Part shown: positions 15,938 through 24,716 of the stretch, one piece after another
Position numbering within the stretch: position 1 is the first letter of the stretch
How the letters are laid out: each line of letters opens with the position of its first letter
From: an uncultured Eubacteriales bacterium
GTDB taxonomy: Bacteria; Bacillota; Clostridia; Oscillospirales; Oscillospiraceae
Reading direction: 5' to 3'
Assembly: GCA_900543625.1 (NCBI GenBank)
Contig: UQSF01000010.1
Location: forward strand, 1 to 64,000
DNA: 64,000 nucleotides
Position numbers and translations under genes: made by a program
The notes under the pieces: model-generated
What the model was told of the DNA's origin: nothing
Database searches by the model: none
Seen by the model: only the letters and a program-made list of their open reading frames with translations

Positions 15938-16876
15938 TCAGTAGCTGTACACGCCGCCGCCGATAAATTCGCGCAGCATGCTCTCGGGCGCGAGCAGGGT
16001 GGGGTCGATCGTCTCGAAGCGCTCGAGCGCGGGCAGGATGCTGCGGATCTCCGCATAGCGCTCCGCGCCCTCGGGCACGGCCTCGAGCAGCGGCTCGGCG
16101 AAGTTTTTCATGATCGACACCTCGCACGGGAACGACGAGTCGAACATCAGGTTCGCACGCTCCTTGAACGGGGAGATGAACCGCTTTTCGCCGCGGCGGA
16201 CGTTTGCCCACATATCCAGCGTCGCGGCAGCGGGCGTGCCGCGGAAGTTGCTGTCGCGCACGAGGCGGCGCAGCAGACGCATCCACGTGCCCTTGAACAC
16301 CTCGTTCCCGTCGTCATCGACGACGACGGAGCGCGCGCTGATATACAGCCGGAACGCATCCGGGCAGTAGGCGGCGATCTCATCATTGAGCGCGTGGATA
16401 CCCTCGCAGACGACGACCTCGTCCTTGCCGAGGCGCATGGGGCGGCCGATGGGGCCGGACTGCACGCGCGTGACGAAATTATACCGCGGCAGGTGGATCT
16501 CCTCGCCGCGGGCGAGCGCGTTGAGGTGCTTGCCGAGCAGGTCCATGTCCAGACACGCGGGGGACTCCAGATCGAGATCACCCTCCGGCGTGCGCGGTGC
16601 GGTGCGCAGGTCGACGGTGCGGAAATAGTCGTCCATGGCGAGGCTCTGACTGCCAACGCCGAGCTTGCACAGCGCCTCCGCGATCTTCATGGCCGTGGTG
16701 GTCTTGCCGCTGCCGGACGGGCCGGAGAGCAGCACGATCGGACACGTGTGCGCGTTTTCGGCGATGGCGCGCGCTGCGCGCTCGATCTTGGCGGCATAGG
16801 CCGCGTCGCTCGCGTCGACAAATTCCTTGGGATCAGCCTGAATGCGGCGGTTGATCTCCTGAAGATGATAGCTCAT
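15938..16876 (-). CDS. Uridine kinase-like P-loop kinase
   Basis: A 312-residue protein of the phosphoribulokinase/uridine kinase family. The P-loop LLSGPSGSGKTTTAMKIA is at about residues 48-65; MDDYFRT and later VVVCEGIHALND are the family's substrate-side and Walker B motifs. Family members phosphorylate nucleosides, but the longer C-terminal part (residues 200-312) sets this clostridial type apart and the substrate is not certain. The start overlaps the hemZ stop by 4 bp, so translation is coupled. Confidence 0.85.
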   Translation of the reverse strand: MSYHLQEINRRIQADPKEFVDASDAAYAAKIERAARAIAENAHTCPIVLLSGPSGSGKTTTAMKIAEALCKLGVGSQSLAMDDYFRTVDLRTAPRTPEGDLDLESPACLDMDLLGKHLNALARGEEIHLPRYNFVTRVQSGPIGRPMRLGKDEVVVCEGIHALNDEIAAYCPDAFRLYISARSVVVDDDGNEVFKGTWMRLLRRLVRDSNFRGTPAAATLDMWANVRRGEKRFISPFKERANLMFDSSFPCEVSIMKNFAEPLLEAVPEGAERYAEIRSILPALERFETIDPTLLAPESMLREFIGGGVYSY

Positions 16877-18339
16877 TGGAAAAACGCCTCCAGTTCCGCC
16901 TTGGCCGCACAGATGCGGTCGATATTGGCGATGTATTCCGTGGGATACTTGGGGTCGATGTGCCGCTCAAGCCTGCCGCCGTTGGGGCGCACGAGCTTTG
17001 TCGACGCGCCGCCGCCCATGGCGAGGATGCTGCACAGCTCCTCCATGATGCAGATGTTGTAGAGATTCTCCTGCCCCGGCCGCGTCCAGCCGACGTTTTC
17101 AAAGCCGCCGGACATAAACTTCTGCCGGTAGAGGTAGTACGGTGCGTAGCCCGTCCTGGGCAGCACGGTACCGGCAAAGTCAAGCATCTCGCCGACGGCT
17201 TCTCCGTCGGGGATGGGCGCGTCCTGCGCCATCAGGTTCGAGCCGCGCTTGCGCGAGAGCGTGTGCACGGTGACGTTCTCGGGCGCGAGTGCGAGCACCT
17301 GCTCGAGCGTGGCGCGAAAGCCGTCCGGCGTGTCGCCGGGAAGCCCCGCGATCAGGTCCATGTTCACGGCGAAGCCGCCGGTCTCGCGCACGAGGCGCAG
17401 CGCGTCGTAAATATCCTGCGCGGTGTGGCGGCGGCCGATCGTGTCGAGCACGCGGTCACTGAGCGTCTGGGGGTTGACGCTGATGCGGTCGACCCGGTGC
17501 GCGCGCAGCACCTGCAGCTTGTCGGCGGTGATCGTGTCGGGCCGGCCGGCCTCGACGGTGAACTCCCGCAGTGCGCTCAGGTCGAATGCCGCGGCCAGCT
17601 GCGTGCACAGCGCGTCGAGCTGGCGCGCCGAGAGCGTGGTCGGCGTGCCGCCGCCGATGTAGAGCGACACGACGCGCAGCCCCGCCCTGCGCACGGCCTC
17701 GGCGGTCGCGGCGATCTCGCGGGCGAGCGCCTGCAAAAACTCCGGTACGAGCGCCATGCTCTTTTCCACCGACTGGCTCACGAAGCTGCAATAGGCGCAG
17801 CGCGTCGGGCAAAACGGGATGCCCACATACAGGCACACATCCTTGCTGCCGAGCGATTCCATGGCGCGCAGCGTGGCGTGTGCGGTGCGCACGACGAGAT
17901 CGGCGCGCGCGGGCGAGACGTCATACTGCCGCTCAAACTGGCGCGCGGCCTGCGCGTCGTTGAGCCCCTGCGCAAGCAGGGGAGTCATGAGCTTTCCGGG
18001 GCGCACGCCCGTGAGCATACCCCACGGCCGGTGCGGCAGCCCGATGCCCATGGCAGCGCGGTAAAACGCGCGCTTGACCGCGCCCTGCAGCCGGCGGTCG
18101 GTCTCGGCAGGGTCGGTCAGCTCGCCGTTGGGCACGCTCGTGCGGCCGTTGGCCGTCTGCCCGTGGTAGACGAGCACACACGTCACGGTCGTCACTTTTG
18201 TGCCGGACATGAGCCGCAGCTCTGCGCGGTCGCCGGTCGGCCGTCCGTCCGGGTATTCCGGGCGTTCGTCCGGAAACAGCGTCAGGAGCATCTGCTCCGC
18301 CGCGTAGCGGTAGTCATGTCCGATCAGATAGAGATTCAT
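16873..18339 (-). CDS. hemZ: HemZ-type radical SAM protein (anaerobic coproporphyrinogen dehydrogenase family)
   Basis: A 488-residue radical SAM enzyme. The [4Fe-4S] cluster motif is CPTRCAYC in YVGIPFCPTRCAYCSF (about residues 173-188). SLYIGGGTPTTL and the HemN-like core follow, and about 170 residues precede the core as in HemZ. The annotated activity is oxygen-independent decarboxylation of coproporphyrinogen III; this has been doubted for many HemN-like proteins, so heme synthesis is inference. It overlaps the kinase gene. Confidence 0.88.
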   Translation of the reverse strand: MNLYLIGHDYRYAAEQMLLTLFPDERPEYPDGRPTGDRAELRLMSGTKVTTVTCVLVYHGQTANGRTSVPNGELTDPAETDRRLQGAVKRAFYRAAMGIGLPHRPWGMLTGVRPGKLMTPLLAQGLNDAQAARQFERQYDVSPARADLVVRTAHATLRAMESLGSKDVCLYVGIPFCPTRCAYCSFVSQSVEKSMALVPEFLQALAREIAATAEAVRRAGLRVVSLYIGGGTPTTLSARQLDALCTQLAAAFDLSALREFTVEAGRPDTITADKLQVLRAHRVDRISVNPQTLSDRVLDTIGRRHTAQDIYDALRLVRETGGFAVNMDLIAGLPGDTPDGFRATLEQVLALAPENVTVHTLSRKRGSNLMAQDAPIPDGEAVGEMLDFAGTVLPRTGYAPYYLYRQKFMSGGFENVGWTRPGQENLYNICIMEELCSILAMGGGASTKLVRPNGGRLERHIDPKYPTEYIANIDRICAAKAELEAFFQ

Positions 18340-18371
18340 GGTTCTTCTTCTTTCTACGCCCTGCCGGATGG

Positions 18372-19266
18372 TCAGGTGCGGTCTTTTGCTTTGCTTTTGA
18401 GCGCCTTGGCCTTCGCCTTGACAGCCTTGGCCAGCTCCTTGCGGCGCTGCGCGTGCTCATGCACACGCGTAAAGGCGCGGCCGTTGGTCTGGCCGGAGCG
18501 CAGCGCCGGGAACGCCTGCGCGATACGCTCGTGCACGATGTTGCGGTGGCTGAGGATCTCCTCGCGGCGCTCGATCGAGGCCTCGGCGCGCTTTTGCGCA
18601 AGCTCCGTGCTCTTTTCCTTCATACCGGTGTAAACCTCCATGCCGCGGTCCTTCGCGTCTGAGGTGCGAATATAGATCTCCTCGCCGATCTCGTCGGAGA
18701 TGGCCGTGAGCGAATCCTCAATGGCCTGCAGGGCGCGCAGCTTCTTGGGCAGCTTGCGGATCTCCATGGCGGTGATGATGTTGTCCGCGATCCACAGTGC
18801 GCTGAATGTGCCGAGCAGCACCCAGCCGAGTTTTTTTCGGAATGAGGTCGACGACCTTGGCCACGAGCGGCTGGAACACGTCGACCACAAACACGCACGC
18901 CAGTCCCCACAGCACCGAGAACTCCAGACACACGTAGCCCTTGATGTTCAGCGGACGCTTGGAGTAGTCCCACCACTTGTCGTGGAACACCTTTTCCAGC
19001 ACCCAGCCGGTGAGGTATTCGATGGCGCTCGTAAACAGCACGCTGCCGCCGAACAGCAGCCAGAGGCTGCTCTTGAGCGGCCCGAGCACGAGCAGCACGC
19101 TCATGACGCCGAAGCCGTAGATCGAGCAGATGGGGCCGTTGACGAAGCCGCGGTTGACAAACTTGCCGTGCGCGACGGCGGCGAAGGCCACCTCGGAGCA
19201 CCAGCCGAGAAAACCGTAAATGTAGAAGTACCAGAGGATCTGGAACCAGGAATAGGGCACAAGCAT
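18372..19266 (-). pseudogene. Putative ABC-transporter-permease-like membrane protein (PF06541 type), frameshifted
   Basis: The first part (from ATG 19266, AGGAGT site) is a polytopic membrane domain beginning MLVPYSWFQILWYFYIYGFLGW, with motifs typical of the clostridial 'putative ABC transporter permease' family. At 18831-18837 the coding strand has seven A's. The frame in use there leads to nonsense, while dropping one A gives LIPKKLGWVLLGTFSALWIAD and runs on to a stop at 18372 through a Lys/Ala-rich tail. So one gene of about 298 residues is split by a single-base insertion. Either an assembly or polymerase error, a true mutation or slippage is possible; A7 is a modest slip site. Confidence 0.75.
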
Positions 19267-19444
19267 GAAAAAACTCCTCTCATGAATGCCTGTGGGCGGA
19301 AAACCCGGATTCATTTCATATTTGTCTATATTAACATAGCTATGCGGACTTTTCCAGTCTTTTCGGCGCGGATGGGAACAAAAAACGCAAAGTGGCAACT
19401 GCTGGCCTTTTGTCAGAAAGGAATCCTTTTTGACGGGCACAAAA

Positions 19445-19474
19445 ATGCGGAGCGCACGAGGGTGCGCTCCGCAT
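19445..19474 (-). terminator. Terminator of pyruvate carboxylase gene
   Basis: A perfect 13-bp stem (19445-19457 with 19462-19474) lies 16 bp past the pyc stop, and on the minus strand it is followed by TTTTT. Confidence 0.9.
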
Positions 19475-19490
19475 GAAAAACCGGGGTGAT

Positions 19491-22400
19491 TTACTTGATC
19501 GTCAGCAGCAGCTCGCCGGCCTTGACCGACTGGCCGCCCTTGACAAAGACTTCGTCGATCGTGCCGTCCATGCGGGCGACGACGCTCGTCTCCATCTTCA
19601 TGGCCTCGATCACGGCGAGCACGTCGTTGACCTTGACCTGGTCGCCGGGCTTGACGTTGACCTTCGACACCATGCCCGGGATGGACGCGCCGGCCTGGCT
19701 CTTGTCGTTCGGGTCGGCCATGACGACGGTCTTGGCCGAATCGGTCGCGGTCGGGTCGGGCACGGAGACCTCGCGGCGCATACCGTTGAGCTCGAACTGC
19801 ACGTTGCGCGTGCCGTCGTCGTTGCGGTCGCCGAGGCCGATGTACTTGATCATGAGGGTCTTGCCGTCCTCGATGTTGATCTTGTTCATCTCGCCGATGG
19901 CCATGCCGTTGAAGAACACGTGGCTGCCCATGCGCATGATGTAGCCGTACTCCTTGCGGTGACGGATGTACTCCTCATAGACCTTCGGATACATGGCAAA
20001 CGAGATGAGCGAGCGCGGCTCCTCATAGTTCGGGTAGAACTTGCGGATCTCGCTGCGCAGCTGATCCCAGTCCACGGGCGGCAGCAGGTCGCCGGGGCGG
20101 CCGGTGATGGGCTTCTCGCCCTTGAGCACGACGCGCTGCAGATCCTTCGGGAAGCCGCAGGGCGGCTGGCCCATCATGCCCTTGAAGTAGCTCACGACGC
20201 TGTCGGGGAAGGCAAGGTGCTCGCCCTTTTCGACGATGTTCTCGGGCGTGAGGTCGTTTTGCACCATGAAGATCGCGAGGTCGCCGACCATCTTGGACGA
20301 CGGCGTGACCTTGATGATGTCGCCGAGCATGAGGTTGACGGTGCGGTACATCTCCTTGACCTCCGCGAAGCGGTGGCCGAGGCCGAGCGACTCGACCTGC
20401 GGCTGCAGGTTCGTGTACTGGCCGCCGGGGATCTCATAGCGGTAGATATCGGTGACGGGGACCTTGAGGCCCTTGTCGAAGCTCTCATAGCGCAGGCGCA
20501 CATCGGCCCAGTAATCGGCCAGCTCCTGCAGGCGCTGCGGCTCAAAGCCGGTGTCGCGCTCCTGACCGCGCAGGGACTCGACAAGCGCGTTCATCGACGG
20601 CTGGCTCGTGAGGTTGGCCAGCGGTCCGATGGCGGTGTCGACCACGTCCACGCCGGCCTCGGCCGCCATGAGGTAGGTCGCGATCTGGTTGTCGGTGGTG
20701 TTGTGCGTGTGCAGGTGGATGGGGATGCCGATCTCCTGCTTGAGGGTGCTGACGAGCTTCTTGGCGGCATACGGCTTGAGCAGGCCGGACATATCCTTGA
20801 TGGCCAGCATATGCGCGCCGCGGCGCTCGAGCTCCTTGGCAAAGTCGACATAGTACTGCAGCGTGTAGCGGTCGCGCGTCGGGTCGAGAATGTCGCCGGT
20901 GTAGCAAACGGTGCCCTCAAGGAACTTGCCCTGACGCAGCACCTCGTCCATGGCGGTCTCCATGTTCGGCATCCAGTTGAGCGAGTCGAACACGCGGAAC
21001 ACGTCGATGCCCTCACGGGCGGACTCGGCGATGAAGGCGCGCACGAGGTTGTCCGGATAGCTCGCGTAGCCGACGAGGTTCGAGCCGCGCAGCAGCATCT
21101 GGAACGGGATGTTCGGGATCTTCTCGCGCAGCATCTCCAGACGCTCCCACGGGGATTCGTGCAGGAAGCGGTAGGCGGTGTCAAACGTCGCGCCGCCCCA
21201 CATCTCGAGCGAGAAGCAGTCGGCGAGGATGTCGGCCGTGCCGTCGGCACCCTTGAGCATGTCGCGGGTGCGCAGACGGGTGCTCAGCAGCGACTGGTGC
21301 GCATCGCGCATCGTCGTGTCGGTGATGAGCAGCTTCTTCTGGCCGAGGACCCATTCCTTGACGGCCTCGGGGCCGTCGGTGTCGAGCAGGAGCTTGAGTC
21401 CGTCCTGCTTCGTGACCTCACGCTGTGCCTTCGGGAAGCGCGGCGTGTCGTACTGGTGGCGCTTGGCGTCGGGATTGTTGACCTGAATGTTGGCGATGTA
21501 TTTGAGCACGCGGGTCGCGCGGTCGCGCGATTCGGTGAACTCGAACAGCTCCGGCGTCTCGTCGATGAACTTCGTGTGGCACTTGCCGGCGACGAAGGTC
21601 GGGTGCGTGAGGATGTTCGTCACAAACGGGATGTTCGTCTTGACGCCGCGCACGTGCTCTTCGTTGATGGCGCGGGTGGCCTTGCGGCAGACGGCGGGGA
21701 AGGTGCAGTCCCAGCTCGTGACCTTGACGAGCAGGGAGTCATAGTACGGCGAGATGATCGAGCCCGTGCCGACGTTGCCGCCGTCGAGACGCACGCCGAA
21801 GCCGCCGCCGGAGCGGTAGGCCTCGATCTTGCCGTTGTCGGGCGCGAAGTTGTTGGCCGGGTCCTCGGTGGTCACGCGGCACTGGATGGCGTAGCCGTTG
21901 ACCTTGAGGTTGTTCTGGTCGCCGAGACCGATCTCCGGGTGGCTGATCGGCTGCCCCTCGGCGATGAGGATCTGCGCACGCACGAGGTCGATGCTCGTGA
22001 CCATCTCGGTGACGGTGTGCTCGACCTGAATGCGGGGGTTCATCTCGATGAAATAGTGGTTGCCGTCGCGGTCGACGAGGAACTCCACCGTGCCGGCGTT
22101 GACATAGCCGACGGCCTCGGCGATCTTCACGGCGTCAGCGTGCAGCTGCTCGCGGATGCTCTCGGGCACGCTCCACGCGGGCGCAAACTCCACGACCTTC
22201 TGGTAGCGGCGCTGCAGCGAGCAGTCGCGCTCGCCGAGGTGGCGCACGTTGCCGTACTGGTCGGCAAGGATCTGCACCTCGATGTGCTTGGGCTGCACGA
22301 GATATTTCTCGATGAAGATGTCGTCATTGCCGAAGGCCTTGCGCGCCTCGCTCTTGACGAGCTCGAACGCGGGGATAACGTCCTCGGGCATTTCGCACAG

Positions 22401-22922
22401 GCGCATGCCGCGGCCGCCGCCGCCGGCCGCCGCCTTGAGGATGACGGGGAAGCCGAAGCTGATGGCCTTCTCCAGCGCCTCCTGCCCGTCGCGCAGAGGC
22501 TCGGAGCAGCCGGGGATGACCGGCACGCCGCACTCCATGGCGATCTGCTTGGCCGAGAGCTTGTCGCCCATCTTGCCGAGCACGTCGCTCGGCGGCCCGA
22601 TGAACGTGATGCCGGCCGCTTCGCAGGCGCGGGCAAAGTCCGCATTCTCGGACAGGAAGCCGTAGCCCGGGTGGATGGCGTCGACGCCGCGGCGCTTGGC
22701 CAGATCGATGATCTCGGGAATGTCGAGATACGCACCCAGGGGGCTCTTGTTCTCGCCGACGAGATATGCCTCGTCGGCACGGGTGCGGAACATGCTCAGT
22801 TCGTCTTCCTTGGAGTACATGGCCACGGTGTGGATGCCGAGGTCATAGCACGCGCGGAAGATACGCACCGCGATCTCGCCGCGGTTGGCAGCAAGGATCT
22901 TGTTGAAAACTTTTTCTGACAC
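19491..22922 (-). CDS. pyc: Pyruvate carboxylase
   Basis: A 1143-residue single-chain biotin enzyme that makes oxaloacetate from pyruvate, bicarbonate and ATP in the cytosol. Domains in order: biotin carboxylase (about 5-460; KAAAGGGGRGMR ATP loop, EMNPRIQVEHTVTE), carboxyltransferase (about 535-810; DTTMRDAHQSLLSTRLRT, metal site HLHTHNT), PYC-type linker, and biotinyl domain with the modified Lys in VIEAMKMET. Length is typical. The start is GTG at 22922 behind AGAAAGGAG. It stands alone with its own promoter and terminator. Confidence 0.97.
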   Translation of the reverse strand: MSEKVFNKILAANRGEIAVRIFRACYDLGIHTVAMYSKEDELSMFRTRADEAYLVGENKSPLGAYLDIPEIIDLAKRRGVDAIHPGYGFLSENADFARACEAAGITFIGPPSDVLGKMGDKLSAKQIAMECGVPVIPGCSEPLRDGQEALEKAISFGFPVILKAAAGGGGRGMRLCEMPEDVIPAFELVKSEARKAFGNDDIFIEKYLVQPKHIEVQILADQYGNVRHLGERDCSLQRRYQKVVEFAPAWSVPESIREQLHADAVKIAEAVGYVNAGTVEFLVDRDGNHYFIEMNPRIQVEHTVTEMVTSIDLVRAQILIAEGQPISHPEIGLGDQNNLKVNGYAIQCRVTTEDPANNFAPDNGKIEAYRSGGGFGVRLDGGNVGTGSIISPYYDSLLVKVTSWDCTFPAVCRKATRAINEEHVRGVKTNIPFVTNILTHPTFVAGKCHTKFIDETPELFEFTESRDRATRVLKYIANIQVNNPDAKRHQYDTPRFPKAQREVTKQDGLKLLLDTDGPEAVKEWVLGQKKLLITDTTMRDAHQSLLSTRLRTRDMLKGADGTADILADCFSLEMWGGATFDTAYRFLHESPWERLEMLREKIPNIPFQMLLRGSNLVGYASYPDNLVRAFIAESAREGIDVFRVFDSLNWMPNMETAMDEVLRQGKFLEGTVCYTGDILDPTRDRYTLQYYVDFAKELERRGAHMLAIKDMSGLLKPYAAKKLVSTLKQEIGIPIHLHTHNTTDNQIATYLMAAEAGVDVVDTAIGPLANLTSQPSMNALVESLRGQERDTGFEPQRLQELADYWADVRLRYESFDKGLKVPVTDIYRYEIPGGQYTNLQPQVESLGLGHRFAEVKEMYRTVNLMLGDIIKVTPSSKMVGDLAIFMVQNDLTPENIVEKGEHLAFPDSVVSYFKGMMGQPPCGFPKDLQRVVLKGEKPITGRPGDLLPPVDWDQLRSEIRKFYPNYEEPRSLISFAMYPKVYEEYIRHRKEYGYIMRMGSHVFFNGMAIGEMNKINIEDGKTLMIKYIGLGDRNDDGTRNVQFELNGMRREVSVPDPTATDSAKTVVMADPNDKSQAGASIPGMVSKVNVKPGDQVKVNDVLAVIEAMKMETSVVARMDGTIDEVFVKGGQSVKAGELLLTIK

Positions 22923-23009
22923 GGTCGTGTCTCCTTTCTGACTGCGGCGGGCCGCAGAGATGGGCGGCAGCGGTAAAAAAACGCGCTTCGCTGCGATGCC
23001 AATGCTGGA

Positions 23010-23018
23010 ATTATATCA
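23010..23018 (-). promoter_or_regulatory. Extended -10 promoter of pyc
   Basis: On the minus strand TGATATAAT is a full -10 box (23010-23015) with the TGn extension, about 88 bp before the GTG. No good -35 is seen. The upstream ATATCAGTAACA stretch also occurs in the PerR-like operator at 51603. Confidence 0.6.
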
Positions 23019-23162
23019 TATATCAGTAACAATAGAAATAAAATTTTTGATTTTCGACGAGTTTAAAATCTAACAAATGCACGCACAGGTAATTTATACG
23101 CAATTCTTTTCTCGGCGCGCAGAATGTGATACAATAACGGGCGAAAATTCAGGAAAGCTGGA

Positions 23163-23825
23163 ATGAATTTGGAAAATACTTGTTATATCGTCGGCGCGGC
23201 CAGTCTTGAGGGCGTGCGCCTGAGCCCGTGCGCGGGCGACTATATCATCGCGGCTGACGGCGGCTACCGTTCGCTGCGTGCGCGCGGCATCGAGCCGGAC
23301 TTCGTCATGGGCGACTTCGACTCGCTCGGCTACCGGCCGGAGCACCCGAATGTGGAGACGCACCCGGTCATGAAGGACGACACCGACCTCGGTCTCGCCG
23401 TGCGCTGGGCGCTCGGGCACGGCTACCGGCGGCTCGTGATGGCGGGGGCGCTCGGCGGCCGCATCGACCAGACGATCGCGAGCTTTCAGACGCTGCGCGG
23501 TCTCACGGACGCGGGCGCGCAGGGCTGGCTCATCGGCTGCGGCTGGGTGGTCACGGCGGTGCAAAACGGCACGCTGACCTTCCCCGCCGGCATGACGGGC
23601 ACGGTCTCGGTGTTCAGCAGCGGCGACGCTGCGCGCGGCGTTACGCTGCGCGGCCTGCTCTACGAGGTCACGGATGCGACGCTCACCTGCGCCATGCCGC
23701 TCGGTGTGAGCAATTCCTTCACCGGTGCGGAGGCGTCGGTGCACGTTGCGGACGGCACGGTCTTTGTCCTCTGGCAGGGCGACGCGCTGCCGGACGGGCT
23801 GGAGGTGCGCCATGGAGCGGATTGA
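23163..23825 (+). CDS. thiN: Thiamine diphosphokinase
   Basis: A 220-residue enzyme that transfers pyrophosphate from ATP to thiamine to give ThDP. The family motifs are visible: IIAADGGYRSLRARGIEPD, VMGDFDSLG, KDDTDLGLAVRWAL and GALGGRIDQTI. The C-terminal half is the thiamine-binding beta domain with ...SNSFTG. ThDP is needed by phosphoketolase in this window. It overlaps the PHP gene by 14 bp. An extended -10 (TGATACAAT) lies at 23127-23135. Confidence 0.92.
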   Translation: MNLENTCYIVGAASLEGVRLSPCAGDYIIAADGGYRSLRARGIEPDFVMGDFDSLGYRPEHPNVETHPVMKDDTDLGLAVRWALGHGYRRLVMAGALGGRIDQTIASFQTLRGLTDAGAQGWLIGCGWVVTAVQNGTLTFPAGMTGTVSVFSSGDAARGVTLRGLLYEVTDATLTCAMPLGVSNSFTGAEASVHVADGTVFVLWQGDALPDGLEVRHGAD

Positions 23826-24669
23826 TCTGCATGTGCACACGCTCGCGTCCGACGGCTCGGACGCGCCGGAGACCGTCGTGCGCAAGGCGGCGGCAGCCGG
23901 GCTGCGCGCCGTGGCGATCACGGATCACGACACGTTTGCCGGACTGCCCGAGGCGCTTGCGGCGGGGACGGCGCGCGGCATCGAGGTCGTGCCGGGCGTG
24001 GAGCTGTCCACCGTGTGGGGCGGCGAGGAGGTGCACCTGCTCGGCTACTTCATGGACACGGAGGATACCGCCCTGCGCGCACTCATGACCCGCGCCACCG
24101 ACGAGCGCAATGCCCGCAACGAGACCATGGTGCAGCGCCTGCACGACGCGGGCTACCCCATCACGATGGCGGAGCTGCATGCGGCCTTTCCGGGGCAGAC
24201 GGTGCTCGGCCGGCCGCACATCGCGGCGCTGCTCGTGCAGCGCGGCTGCATCCCCACGGTGTCCGACGGGATGCGCGGTCTGCTCGGCCGGGGCAAGCGC
24301 TTTTATGTCCCGCGCTACAACATTCCGCTGGAGGATTCCGTCCGCGCGCTGCGCGCGGCGGGCGGCGTGCCGGTCGTGGCGCATCTGTTCAAGTACCGCT
24401 TTGACGACGCGCAGCGTACTGCCCTGCTCGCCGCGGCGGCGGATGCCGGGGCGCTCGGGCTCGAGGTGCACTACACGACCTATATACCCGAGCAGACGGC
24501 GGCGGCGCAGGCGCTGGCCGTGCGCTTCGGCCTCGTGCCGACCGGCGGGTCGGACTATCACGGCCTGCGCAAGCCGGACATCGCCCTCGGCTCCGGTCGG
24601 GGGGATCTGTGCGTGCCGTATGCCTATCTCGCGGGTGTCAAGGCTCTCGCCGCGCCCGGCCGCGTGTGA
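23812..24669 (+). CDS. PHP-domain phosphoesterase
   Basis: A 285-residue cytosolic metal phosphoesterase of the TrpH/RNase AM-like PHP group. The four PHP motifs are visible: DLHVHTLASDGSDAP, ITDHDT, PGVELS and late GGSDYHG. Relatives act on 3',5'-bisphosphonucleotides or on RNA 5' ends; which applies here is not known. ATG at 23812 is chosen because the DLHVHT motif must sit at the N-terminus; the gene overlaps thiN by 14 bp. Confidence 0.88.
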   Translation: MERIDLHVHTLASDGSDAPETVVRKAAAAGLRAVAITDHDTFAGLPEALAAGTARGIEVVPGVELSTVWGGEEVHLLGYFMDTEDTALRALMTRATDERNARNETMVQRLHDAGYPITMAELHAAFPGQTVLGRPHIAALLVQRGCIPTVSDGMRGLLGRGKRFYVPRYNIPLEDSVRALRAAGGVPVVAHLFKYRFDDAQRTALLAAAADAGALGLEVHYTTYIPEQTAAAQALAVRFGLVPTGGSDYHGLRKPDIALGSGRGDLCVPYAYLAGVKALAAPGRV

Positions 24670-24716
24670 GCGCCGGGCGGCTTTTCACCTGATTTTGATT
24701 CCATGGAGGCGATCGA

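Noticed and set aside
19473..22919. An 1148-codon open frame on the plus strand opposite pyruvate carboxylase
   Set aside because: It mirrors pyc almost exactly, has Leu/Arg/Val/Asp/Ala-rich composition, no ribosome site and no motif.
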